A stretch of DNA of 64,000 nucleotides, taken from positions 372,001 through 436,000 of the forward strand of contig JAHBVX010000005.1 in the NCBI GenBank assembly GCA_019637295.1. The letters are read 5' to 3'. The position numbers were made by a program, and so were the translations under genes. Source of the stretch: Polyangiaceae bacterium. GTDB taxonomy: Bacteria > Myxococcota_A > Polyangia > Polyangiales > Polyangiaceae. Within the stretch, counting starts at the first letter, position 1. Each line of letters opens with the position of its first letter. Below the pieces are notes generated by a model. That model ran no database searches and was not told the DNA's origin. It was given only the letters and a program-made list of their open reading frames with translations. Below, one piece after another: positions 46,456 through 53,932 of this stretch.

Positions 46456-47532
46456 ATGCTTCGACGTCTTGCTCTTGTGAGTGTGTGTTTTGGATCCCTG
46501 GCCCTCGCGCCCGCCTGCGGCAGCGACGATGGCGGGGGCAAAGGCGGCGATGGCGGCGGCGGCAACACCGGCCCCGGCCTGCAGCCCCCCGCGCCGCCCG
46601 ACACCGGCAACCCGGGCACCGGCACCACGCCCACGGTGCTCGCGGCGAGCAAGCTGTTCCTGGGCGAGACGGACCGCAGCGGAAACGCCAGCAGCTCGGC
46701 CTGGAAGAGCTTCGGCTTCGACCTCGATGGGCTGAAGAGCACCAAGACCAGCACCAACCACTGCAAGCTGCCCGCGAACACGCCTCCCTCCAACAAGGAA
46801 GACGGCGACAACGGCATCGACAACAGCTTCGGGCGCAACATCCTGCCCATCCTGAAGTCCTTCGTCACCGCGCCCAGCGAAGAGGTGAACGGCGCCATCG
46901 CCGAGGGCAGCTTCACCATCATGCTCAAGATGGACAACCTCGACTCGGAGGCCAACCAGACGCAGGTCTCGGCGTCGCTCTATGGCGGCGCGGATCTCGG
47001 CGCCGCGCCCAAGTGGGATGGAACCGACGCATGGCCGGTGTTCCCCGAGCTGCTCAACGGCGGGAACATCAACGACCCGAAGGTCAAGTTCCCGAACAGC
47101 TACGTCACCGGCGGCACCTGGGTCAGCGGCAGCAAGGGCGTCGTGGATCTGTCCGTCAGCATCGGCGGGCAGAGCATCTCGTTGATCATTCAGAACGCCT
47201 ACGTCGTGCTCGACGTCACCGGCACGGGCAGCACGGCCAAGGGCAAGAACGGCATCATCGCGGGCGTGATCAAGACCACGCAGCTCGTGACCGAGATCGA
47301 GAAGGTCGCCGGCCAGCTCACGGACGGCCAGCTGTGTCCCGGCAACCCGACCCTCGACGGCGCGCTCGCGTCCATCAAGGCCGCCAGCGACATCATGGCT
47401 GACGGCACGAACGGCAGCTCGGGAGTCGAGTGCGACGCCATCAGCATCGGCATCGGGTTCGACTCGGAGGCGGTGGTGCTCGGTCCGGTCGCCGACCCCT
47501 CGGAGCCCGGCGTCGATCCCTGCGCGCCCTGA
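46456..47532 (+). CDS. exported lipoprotein of unknown function
   Basis: A 358-residue protein with signal MLRRLALVSVCFGSLALAPACG and a Gly/Pro-rich linker to about residue 50. The mature part is rich in Ser, Thr, Gly and Asn with many short beta strands (SFTIMLKMDNLDS, VVDLSVSIGGQSISLIIQNAYVVLD), and a few Cys. The sequence resembles other Polyangiales outer-surface lipoproteins with beta-sandwich repeats, but I cannot name the family. AAGGAGGA stands 5 bp before the ATG, and a terminator follows at 47552. The gene is divergent from dnaE. Confidence 0.8.
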   Translation: MLRRLALVSVCFGSLALAPACGSDDGGGKGGDGGGGNTGPGLQPPAPPDTGNPGTGTTPTVLAASKLFLGETDRSGNASSSAWKSFGFDLDGLKSTKTSTNHCKLPANTPPSNKEDGDNGIDNSFGRNILPILKSFVTAPSEEVNGAIAEGSFTIMLKMDNLDSEANQTQVSASLYGGADLGAAPKWDGTDAWPVFPELLNGGNINDPKVKFPNSYVTGGTWVSGSKGVVDLSVSIGGQSISLIIQNAYVVLDVTGTGSTAKGKNGIIAGVIKTTQLVTEIEKVAGQLTDGQLCPGNPTLDGALASIKAASDIMADGTNGSSGVECDAISIGIGFDSEAVVLGPVADPSEPGVDPCAP

Positions 47533-47551
47533 CCGCAGGTCGGGGGGGTCG

Positions 47552-47588
47552 ACTCGAGCCGGAGCCCGCTCCGGCTCGAGTTCATTTT
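47552..47588 (+). terminator. strong terminator after exported lipoprotein gene
   Basis: ACTCGAGCCGGAGC pairs perfectly with GCTCCGGCTCGAGT over 14 bp around a 2-base loop, followed by TCATTTT. Confidence 0.85.
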
Positions 47589-47590
47589 GG

Positions 47591-47627
47591 GGTACGGGAG
47601 GAAGGCCCGGGCCCCCGGGCCCGTACC
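47591..47627. other. composite hairpin with an exposed GGAGGAA bulge
   Basis: GGTACG (47591-47596) pairs with CGTACC (47622-47627) and encloses a second perfect hairpin, GGCCCGGG/CCCGGGCC with a 2-base loop, leaving GGAGGAA (47597-47603) unpaired. It sits 3 bp after the terminator and 159 bp before the OmpA-family ATG. It might be a second terminator or a leader RNA structure. Confidence 0.5.
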
Positions 47628-47658
47628 ACTCGACCAGGCGGATCGGATTGATTACTTC

Positions 47659-47675
47659 GGACGGCTGGGCCGTCC
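47659..47675. other. second leader hairpin before OmpA-family gene
   Basis: GGACGGC and GCCGTCC form a perfect 7-bp stem with a 3-base loop 112 bp before the OmpA-family ATG. Confidence 0.4.
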
Positions 47676-47786
47676 ATGTTGCTGGGCTGGCCAGCGGCCC
47701 TTGCCTTTCGCTGTGGAATTGGACTACCGCTTTCGGGCCGGATGGCGACTCGCGCTGAGCGCCCGCCCGCCGAGGAGGATCAGAAC

Positions 47787-48407
47787 ATGGTCAATAAGAG
47801 TGCTTGGTTCGTGGTTTTGAGTGTCGCCCTAGTCGGTCCGGCGCTCGCAGGTTGCACCGTTCACGCGGCCGCCGGAGGAGCCGCCCAGGGTGGCGCTGAA
47901 CCCCCGCCGCCTGCGCCAGAGCCCACGCCCGCTCCCGCTCCCACCACGGAGCCCGCCCCCGCGCCGACCCAGACCAGCACGGCGGTCGTCGAGGGTGGCA
48001 ACATCAAGATCCCGGGCAACATCGTGTTCGACCACAACAAGTCCACCCTCAAGGAGGGCGAGGGCAGCGAGAAGGTGCTCGAGCAGCTCAAGCTCTTCCT
48101 CGTGGAGAATCCCCGCGTCACCAAGCTGCGGGTGGAGGGACATACCGACAACGTCGGCAAGGCCGCCGACAACATCAAGCTCAGCGGCGAGCGCGCGCTG
48201 ACCATCAAGAAGTGGCTCGTGGACAACGGCATCCCCAAGGAGCGCGTCATCGCGGTGGGCTTCGGCATGGATCGCCCGATTGCCGACAACGCCACGGATG
48301 CCGGCAAGGCGCAGAACCGCCGGACGGAGTTCAAGATCGCCGAGCTGAGCGGCAAGAAGTATCTGAACCAGCCCGTCGACGGCAACGGCAAGGTCTTCGA
48401 CTACTGA
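47787..48407 (+). CDS. OmpA-family peptidoglycan-binding lipoprotein (Pal-like)
   Basis: A 206-residue outer-membrane lipoprotein. MVNKSAWFVVLSVALVGPALAGC is the signal with lipobox LAGC, followed by a Pro/Ala/Thr linker (about 30-65). The OmpA C-terminal domain then reads NIVFDHNKSTLKEG, LRVEGHTDNVGKAADN, LSGERALTIKKWLVDNGI and NRRTEFKIAEL. The Asp and Arg residues for diaminopimelate binding are in place. It likely anchors the outer membrane to the cell wall. GAGGAGGA stands 8 bp before the ATG. Its leader DNA is unusually structured, and a terminator follows at 48426. Confidence 0.9.
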   Translation: MVNKSAWFVVLSVALVGPALAGCTVHAAAGGAAQGGAEPPPPAPEPTPAPAPTTEPAPAPTQTSTAVVEGGNIKIPGNIVFDHNKSTLKEGEGSEKVLEQLKLFLVENPRVTKLRVEGHTDNVGKAADNIKLSGERALTIKKWLVDNGIPKERVIAVGFGMDRPIADNATDAGKAQNRRTEFKIAELSGKKYLNQPVDGNGKVFDY

Positions 48408-48425
48408 GCGAAGGCAGGGCCGATC

Positions 48426-48462
48426 AAGAGCCGGGCCAGGGAGGCCCGGCTCTTGGCTTTTT
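48426..48462 (+). terminator. terminator after OmpA-family gene
   Basis: AAGAGCCGGGCC pairs with GGCCCGGCTCTT over 12 bp around AGGGA, then GGCTTTTTG. It lies 19 bp after the stop codon. Confidence 0.88.
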
Positions 48463-48522
48463 GTGGCCGCGACTCCGGCGCATTACCTGCGGCCAGGGCT
48501 CGAAAATAGTATAGGGCACTGC

Positions 48523-49017
48523 GTGATACCACGGCTCTCCCTCGCTCTCGCCGCCGCAGCCCTGCTGTCGTGCAGCCGCGAAGCGCCCGATCTGCGGGCG
48601 TGGCAGCCCAGCGACCACGACCACACCGAGAACCCTGGACAGAATCAGGTCGCGCCCGGAAGCGACGCCGGCGCGCCGTCCATGGCGCGCATGCTCGGCG
48701 TCGACGAAGTGGTGCTCACGACCTGGCGCGCGCAGTGCGTCACCTGCCACGGGGTGATCGGCCAGGGGGATGGGCCGCAGGGCGGCGTCACCGGCGCGCG
48801 GAGCTTCGGCGACGGCGCGTGGCAGGCGTCGCTCAGCGACGAACAGCTGAGTCGCTCCATCCGCGAGGGCAAGGGCGCCATGCCGTCGTTCGCCGCGCTG
48901 CCGGAGAGCACCGTCGCCGGACTCGTCAAGCTCGTCCGCCGCATGGGGCCGGCGAACGCCGTGACGGCGCCAACGCCGAACGGCGACGCGGCACCCGCCA
49001 GCGACGCGACGCCGTGA
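48523..49017 (+). CDS. c-type cytochrome lipoprotein (mono-haem)
   Basis: A 164-residue protein, probably starting at GTG 48523 with VIPRLSLALAAAALLSCS as the lipoprotein signal (Cys about 15). The haem site CVTCHG (from residue 72) is followed by GQGDGPQGG and a probable distal Met in GKGAMPSFAAL, so the fold is a class I cytochrome c. It likely carries electrons at the membrane surface. No ribosome-binding site is evident, so it may be translated from a near-leaderless message. The stop overlaps the next gene's start. Confidence 0.8.
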   Translation: MIPRLSLALAAAALLSCSREAPDLRAWQPSDHDHTENPGQNQVAPGSDAGAPSMARMLGVDEVVLTTWRAQCVTCHGVIGQGDGPQGGVTGARSFGDGAWQASLSDEQLSRSIREGKGAMPSFAALPESTVAGLVKLVRRMGPANAVTAPTPNGDAAPASDATP

Positions 49018-49385
49018 GCGCCGCGCCGTCGCGGCGCCGCTTGCTGGGCAAGCTGCTGCTCGTCGCCGGGCTCGGGCTGGCCGCGGCCCTGGGCCTGCCC
49101 GAGCTTCCGCGCGAGCAGCCCCTGATCTTCGACCTGCGGGGCGACCACGAGCTGGTTTGGCTCCGCGTGGAGCTGAGCCGTGAGGGACACCCACAGCCCG
49201 CCCGCGGCTTCGAGCTGCCCCTGCGCGGCACCCGGCAGCGGCTGAGGCACGTGGTGGAGCTGCCGCACGGTCGCTACCGCGTGACGGCGCTCGTGCGCGA
49301 CGAGCGAGGACGAGAGACGAGCGTGTCCCGGCTTGTTAGTCTACAAGGCGACGAAATCACCTTGCGCCTGAACGCAGAACCATGA
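49014..49385 (+). CDS. small membrane-anchored protein, function unknown
   Basis: A 123-residue protein starting at GTG 49014, which overlaps the cytochrome stop. Residues 9-32 (LLGKLLLVAGLGLAAALGL) form a membrane helix or signal; the rest is a predicted beta-rich domain (FDLRGDHELVWLRVELSREG, GRYRVTALVRDERGRETSVSRLV). I do not recognise it. It is coupled to both neighbours, because its TGA overlaps the next ATG, so it may help the cytochrome or sense the state of the envelope. Confidence 0.7.
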   Translation: MSAAPSRRRLLGKLLLVAGLGLAAALGLPELPREQPLIFDLRGDHELVWLRVELSREGHPQPARGFELPLRGTRQRLRHVVELPHGRYRVTALVRDERGRETSVSRLVSLQGDEITLRLNAEP

Positions 49386-50734
49386 CCTCCGCACCGAACG
49401 AGCTGCATACGCGCGCCGCAACCGAGCCTGACGGCGCGGTCAGCGAGCTGGTGCTGGTCGTGGTCAGTGGCAAAGCTCGCGGGCAGCGTCACCGTCTCGG
49501 GCAGCGAGTGACCATCGGGAAGGCTCCCGACAACGACGTGGTGCTCCCGGACGACACGGTCTCGCGCCACCACTGCGTGCTGGAGCGAGGCGCGGGTGGC
49601 GTGGCCGTTCGAGATCTCGACTCGACCAACGCTACTCGCGTCGCCGGCACCAAGGTGCGCGAGGCGACCATCAGTCCCGGCGCCTCGCTGCGCGTCGGTG
49701 ACGTCGAGCTGATCCTACGTACCGAACCCAACCGCGCGCAGATCCTGCCCAGCGAGCACGACACGTTCGGTGAGGCCATCGGGCCCAGCCTGGCCATGCG
49801 CACCGTGTTCGGCCTGCTCGAGCACATCGCGGGCACGGAAGCCCCGGTGCTGCTCGAGGGTGAGACGGGCACCGGCAAGGACGTGCTGGCCCGCTCGATC
49901 CACGTCCAGAGCCCGCGTTCGAGCCAGCCCTTCGTTGTGGTGGACTGCGGCGCCGTCAGCTACAACCTGCTCGAGAGCGAGCTGTTCGGCCACGAGCGAG
50001 GCGCGTTCACCGGAGCGGTATCGACTCGCATCGGCGCGTTCGAAGCCGCCCGGGGCGGCACGGTGTTCTTGGACGAGGTCGGCGAGCTCCCCCTCGACGT
50101 GCAGCCGAAGCTGCTGCGCGTGCTCGAGAGCGGCGAGTTTCGGCGGGTTGGCGGCAACCGGGTTCAGCGCGCCGAAGCGCGGATCATCGCCGCCACCAAG
50201 CGCAACCTGAGGGGCGAGGTGGAGCGCGGAAAGTTTCGGGAAGACCTGTACTTTCGCTTGGCCGTCGTCCCGGTCACGGTGCCACCCCTGAGGAGCCGGC
50301 GCGAGGAAGTGCCGGCGCTCGTCGCGCACTTCCTGACCGCCGCCGCCAAGCGGGATCCGCGAGCGGCCAGCGTGACGTTGAGCCGGGACACCCTCGCGGC
50401 GTTGTCCGCCCACGATTGGCCCGGCAACGTCCGCGAGCTCCGCAACGTGCTCGATCGCGCCTTGTACGTGGCCACGGCCAGCGGGCAAGCGGAGCTGAGG
50501 CTCGTGGATCTGCCCGTCACCGCGGCTGCCAGCCAGACCAACCTGGGCGACTTCGCGCCGGACAAGAGCTACCGCGAGACGCGCAGCGAGTTCGAGGCGG
50601 AGTTCGAGCGGGCGTACGTGACCTGGCTACTCGACCGCCACGACGGCAACGTGAGCGCCGCCGCGCGCGAGGCCCGGATGGACCGCAAGCATCTCTCGGA
50701 TCTGGCGCGCAAGCACGGCCACAAGCGCGGCTGA
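49382..50734 (+). CDS. FHA-domain sigma-54-dependent transcription activator
   Basis: A 450-residue regulator. The N-terminal FHA domain (about 30-115) has [23 protein letters not shown] and [13 protein letters not shown], the phosphothreonine-binding loops. The AAA+ domain has [15 protein letters not shown] and [12 protein letters not shown], and the Fis-like helix-turn-helix at the end reads [25 protein letters not shown]. It lacks a receiver, so it is probably switched by Ser/Thr phosphorylation through the FHA domain, a common myxobacterial design. Kinases are encoded at 11463-15113 but there is no direct link. The ATG overlaps the upstream stop, so it shares the cytochrome operon. Confidence 0.94.
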   Translation: MTSAPNELHTRAATEPDGAVSELVLVVVSGKARGQRHRLGQRVTIGKAPDNDVVLPDDTVSRHHCVLERGAGGVAVRDLDSTNATRVAGTKVREATISPGASLRVGDVELILRTEPNRAQILPSEHDTFGEAIGPSLAMRTVFGLLEHIAGTEAPVLLEGETGTGKDVLARSIHVQSPRSSQPFVVVDCGAVSYNLLESELFGHERGAFTGAVSTRIGAFEAARGGTVFLDEVGELPLDVQPKLLRVLESGEFRRVGGNRVQRAEARIIAATKRNLRGEVERGKFREDLYFRLAVVPVTVPPLRSRREEVPALVAHFLTAAAKRDPRAASVTLSRDTLAALSAHDWPGNVRELRNVLDRALYVATASGQAELRLVDLPVTAAASQTNLGDFAPDKSYRETRSEFEAEFERAYVTWLLDRHDGNVSAAAREARMDRKHLSDLARKHGHKRG

Positions 50735-50739
50735 CGCCG

Positions 50740-51996
50740 TCAGAACGTACCGTTGAAGTTGAGCCCGAGGATCAGCGCGAAGGTGTCGTCTGGTTTCTCG
50801 CCCGCCAGCGTGAAGTCCTCGAGGAAGGTGTTGACCAGATCCACGCTCGCGCTGGCGCTGCTGCTGAGGAACATGCCGAGGTTGCGAGCTCCCTTCGCAC
50901 CCTGCCAGTGACCCAACACTCGTCCGCCGATCATCGCGCTCTTGAGGGGGGACAGCTCGCGATCTCCGCTCCAGTACTGACCCCGCGGCCCGTAGAACGG
51001 CTCGCCGCCGGTGTAGTCGTCGCTCCAGAACAGCGCGCCGGTCTGCGAGTAGAGCCGCCCGCGGATCAGCACGCGGAGCCAAGACGACATGTGACGCTCG
51101 GCGTCGAGCTGATAGGTCTGCCCCAGGATGTCCCAGGTGTCCCGGTAGCCGCGACCGCTGAGCCCGAACGCAGTGCGCAGCTCGCGCACGTAGTACTTGA
51201 GGCGAATCGCGGCGGCGGTGCGCGCTCGATTCTCCGGGTGGTGCTCCTGCGCGATCTGTCCGGTGGGACCGATCACCACCCCGCGGTACGGGTTACCCTG
51301 GAAGCCGTTGATCAGCTGGAACGTCGTGGTCAGCTGCGTGGTGAACACGGGCGTCCACGCCTGCGTCCAGGATGCCTGAAAGTTGTTGATGTCGATGTCG
51401 AGGGCTTGGCGCGCAGCGCTGCTGGTGAAACATCCGTCCGAGGTGTCCAGAGACTGGCGCAGGGTGGGGTCCCGACTCTCGGGATACGCCACGTTACAGA
51501 CCTGGTCGAAGCCGCGCGCATAGGCGAGATCGATCTGGGTGTTGCGCTGGAAGAAGTCCGTGCCGGTGGAGACGCTGAACCCGTGGGAGCGATAGTCCTC
51601 CTCGCGACCATAGGTGTAGCCGGCGGACAGGCGAGTGTTCCTGCGGGTCAACGTGAAGCCTCCGCCGGCGATGTGACGGAGGTCCTTCACGGACGCCTGC
51701 GAGATGATGTCTGGCGTGGACAGGGGCCCCGCCTTGACCGGCTCGCTGGCCCCGCTGACGATGTCCGCCTCGTAGCGCCCGGTAACCGTCAGCCAGTCGG
51801 AAGGCATCACCGACAGACTGAGCGCTGGGTTGATCACCGTCATTTGGCTGCCCTTGGACGACGGCTCGTGAAAGAGCGTGTTCCTGAGGTTCACCTCGGC
51901 GACCTGCGCACGAGCGGGGGCTGGCCAGAGCACGAGACCGGCCAGCAGCGGCTGCGCGAGGACGCGCGCCCAGCGGGGGGGAACGGACCGAACCAT
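50740..51996 (-). CDS. DUF3570 outer-membrane protein
   Basis: A 418-residue exported protein with signal MVRSVPPRWARVLAQPLLAGLVLWPAPARA. The rest is made of alternating beta strands (TVTGRYEADIVSG, TRLSAGYTYGREEDYRSHGF, AAAIRLKYYVRELRTAFGLSGRGY, RVLIRGRLYSQTGALFWSDDY), and it ends in an aromatic residue (NFNGTF), so it likely forms a beta-barrel in the outer membrane. It matches the DUF3570 family, which is commonly paired with DUF4266 proteins. ATG 51996 overlaps the DUF4266 stop (TGATG), so the two are coupled. Confidence 0.82.
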   Translation of the reverse strand: MVRSVPPRWARVLAQPLLAGLVLWPAPARAQVAEVNLRNTLFHEPSSKGSQMTVINPALSLSVMPSDWLTVTGRYEADIVSGASEPVKAGPLSTPDIISQASVKDLRHIAGGGFTLTRRNTRLSAGYTYGREEDYRSHGFSVSTGTDFFQRNTQIDLAYARGFDQVCNVAYPESRDPTLRQSLDTSDGCFTSSAARQALDIDINNFQASWTQAWTPVFTTQLTTTFQLINGFQGNPYRGVVIGPTGQIAQEHHPENRARTAAAIRLKYYVRELRTAFGLSGRGYRDTWDILGQTYQLDAERHMSSWLRVLIRGRLYSQTGALFWSDDYTGGEPFYGPRGQYWSGDRELSPLKSAMIGGRVLGHWQGAKGARNLGMFLSSSASASVDLVNTFLEDFTLAGEKPDDTFALILGLNFNGTF

Positions 51997-52217
51997 CAGT
52001 TGCAGCCGCAGCCTCCGCCTTCGACCGAGCCGCCGCCGAACGACCCCTCGCGATTCTCGAGCACGTGCTGCAGCGCCGCTTCGTCCGCCGGCTCGGAGTC
52101 GAACCGCATCGTCGGATCCGCGAGAAAGGAGCGCTGCTCCGGCCGGACCGTGACGCAGCCGGACGCCACGCCGAGCGCGAGCGCGAAGGTCAGGGCCAAG
52201 TGGGTCGCAAGTCGCAT
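51996..52217 (-). CDS. DUF4266 small Cys-rich lipoprotein
   Basis: A 73-residue lipoprotein: signal MRLATHLALTFALALGVASGC, then VTVRPEQRSFLADPTMRFDS, which is the family core (an xxYLADPIM-like motif), and a Gly-rich C-terminus ending GGGCGCN. The terminal Cys pair and Asn are the family hallmark. It always appears next to DUF3570 in my experience of the family, and does so here with a 1-base overlap. Function is unknown. ATG 52217 has GAGG 6 bp upstream. Confidence 0.85.
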   Translation of the reverse strand: MRLATHLALTFALALGVASGCVTVRPEQRSFLADPTMRFDSEPADEAALQHVLENREGSFGGGSVEGGGCGCN

Positions 52218-52230
52218 GGTGTCCTCGTGA

Positions 52231-52995
52231 TCAGAAGTAGGCGCCGAGCCCACCGTAGTAGGTCTGGGCGTTGCGATAGGTGTCCTCGGTGAAGATGACG
52301 GTGTTGTTGGCCTCGAGCCGGAGCAAGATGCGGAGCCGAAGGGACACGAGCAGGCCGCCGCCGGCACGCGCGTGAAAGTAGTCTTGAGTCTGGCGCACGA
52401 ACTCGTCGTTGGGTACGTCGCGAAGTCCACCGCCGCCGAGGTGGAAGAACGGCGCTATCGCCCAGTCGGGGGCGAAGTTGAGCGTCCCTCCGAGGCCGTA
52501 CACGATGCGCCGCCCCTCGCGCTCGAGCGCGAGGCCAGCGTACGGCTCGAGCGCAATCGCCGGTGCGAGCACGAGCGCGGGGCGGATCTCGACGTAGCCG
52601 TCGCGGTCGATGACCCCGCCCATGAGCGCGAACCCACCGCGAGCCTCTTGCAGCGCCGGCGGCGCGAAGAACCCGGGCCGCGCCGCACCTTCGGGCGCGT
52701 CGGGACCGGCCCCGACGGGCTCGATGGTGTCGCCGAGCAGCCAACCCACCCGGCCGTCCGGGAGCACGACCTTGAGCCAGAATCCGCTGCCCTCCCGGCC
52801 TTGGATCAAGAGCGTCTCGCCGCGGCGAGCTCGATAGATGACCCGATGCGAGACGCCGGGGCCCGAACGCAGCGCGGTCTCCGCCACGATCACGCGAGCG
52901 TAGGCGTCGATTTCCTCCTCCTCCGGGGCCGCGAACGAGCCGTGGGCCCAACACAGCAGCGCGGCACAAACCAGCGAAGCGAGGACGGATTTCAT
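52231..52995 (-). CDS. SH3-domain exported beta protein
   Basis: A 254-residue protein with signal MKSVLASLVCAALLCWAHGSFAAP. Residues 30-90 are a bacterial SH3 domain (VIVAETALRSGPGVSHRVIYRARRGE, KVVLPDGRVGWLLGDTIE), likely for contact with peptidoglycan. The C-terminal half looks like a small outer-membrane barrel (FALMGGVIDRDGYVEIRPALVLAP, PYAGLALEREGRRIVYGLGG) and ends in YF. ATG 52995 overlaps the upstream stop (ATGA) and the end lies 13 bp before DUF4266, so it belongs to the same operon. Confidence 0.8.
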   Translation of the reverse strand: MKSVLASLVCAALLCWAHGSFAAPEEEEIDAYARVIVAETALRSGPGVSHRVIYRARRGETLLIQGREGSGFWLKVVLPDGRVGWLLGDTIEPVGAGPDAPEGAARPGFFAPPALQEARGGFALMGGVIDRDGYVEIRPALVLAPAIALEPYAGLALEREGRRIVYGLGGTLNFAPDWAIAPFFHLGGGGLRDVPNDEFVRQTQDYFHARAGGGLLVSLRLRILLRLEANNTVIFTEDTYRNAQTYYGGLGAYF

Positions 52996-53471
52996 TGGGT
53001 CGAGAATTGCGTGGCCCATTGACGGATCAGGTCGGCCTCGGGGCTGTTGGCGGCAAAGATCGCTCGCGGGTGCGCCTGCGTCCCGATGGGTCGATTGAGC
53101 AAGGCCGCCAGGGCCGGATCGATCTGCATGCGGGATTGCGCCGTCTGGTAGTTCGAGCGCGCGGCGGGCGGCGGCGAGACCCCCGGCACCAGCGAGCCAC
53201 CGCAGCTATCGGCGACGAGCGGCGAGTAGTCTCGCATGCGAAAGCTCGTCACGTTGAAATGGCAGCCGTTCGCAGCGTCTCCTTTGCTGGGATCGCCCGG
53301 ACCGCAACGTTGAGCGAACAGCATCGGCTCGACTCGACAGTAATAGAAGTTCTCGTCGTACACGGCCTCCGCGATGTTGAAATCGCTGCCCGGATCGACG
53401 GTCGTGCAGGCTAGACACACGACGAGACCGGCCGTGGGCAGGCCGCGCAACCAAGAAATCACGAAGCGCAC
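52992..53471 (-). CDS. cytochrome-like lipoprotein with expanded C-X13-CH motif
   Basis: A 159-residue protein, probably starting at GTG 53471 (GTG 53462 also possible). The signal ends VVCLAC, giving a lipoprotein. The pattern NFYYCRVEPMLFAQRC then GPGDPSKGDAANGCHFN is that of myxobacterial cytochrome c-like proteins, but the two Cys of the haem site (Cys56 and Cys70, followed by His71) are 13 residues apart instead of two. It could be an expanded haem-c site, a disulfide loop, or a non-haem relic. It is the first gene of the four-gene operon. Confidence 0.7.
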   Translation of the reverse strand: MRFVISWLRGLPTAGLVVCLACTTVDPGSDFNIAEAVYDENFYYCRVEPMLFAQRCGPGDPSKGDAANGCHFNVTSFRMRDYSPLVADSCGGSLVPGVSPPPAARSNYQTAQSRMQIDPALAALLNRPIGTQAHPRAIFAANSPEADLIRQWATQFSTQ

Positions 53472-53686
53472 GCTAACAAACTCGAGACGGAACCGTAAGC
53501 CGGCGTGAGTGGGGGTGTGACTCCTACCCACCTAAATTGCGCCAGCGCACCCGAGGACGCTTGTGTGCCTGGCTCGTGACGGCTAACAGTTGGCCCGCCG
53601 CAGGGGAGTATCTTACCTTCACCTACACCGACTTGCTTCACTCTTTTCACTTCCGACCGCCCCCTCCCCGAAGCCGGAGCCCCTCG

Positions 53687-53863
53687 ATGAAGCTGAGCCC
53701 CTGGTACCTCACCCTGCTCCTGCCCCTGCCCTGGGTCGTCACCGGAAGCGCAGTGGGCGCACAAGTCGCCGTCATCGGCGTGACCCTAGGCATCTTCTTC
53801 GGCACGCTGTCGCTGCGCAAACCCCTCCCGGGCGACGCTGGCACCAGCCACTCGGGCAGCTGA
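53687..53863 (+). CDS. small membrane protein, function unknown
   Basis: A possible 58-residue protein with two hydrophobic segments (YLTLLLPLPWVVTG and AQVAVIGVTLGIFFGTLSL) separated by Ala/Gly. There is no recognised family. A purine-rich AAGCCGGAG is 8 bp upstream of the ATG. It is divergent from the cytochrome-like lipoprotein operon, with 215 bp between them, and is followed after 69 bp by the TIGR04552 gene. Small membrane proteins are easily called by chance in GC-rich DNA, so confidence is moderate. Confidence 0.5.
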   Translation: MKLSPWYLTLLLPLPWVVTGSAVGAQVAVIGVTLGIFFGTLSLRKPLPGDAGTSHSGS

Positions 53864-53932
53864 CCGAGCCGAGGCTGCGGCGCGGCGTCAAAGCGCTTCG
53901 ACTCACGGCCGGGGTCGTGGATACTCGCTGTC

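Noticed and set aside
48483-48517. A possible -35/-10 promoter (TTACCT and TAGTAT) before the cytochrome lipoprotein gene.
   Set aside because: The -35 box matches only three of six bases and the spacing is uncertain, so it was not listed as a feature.
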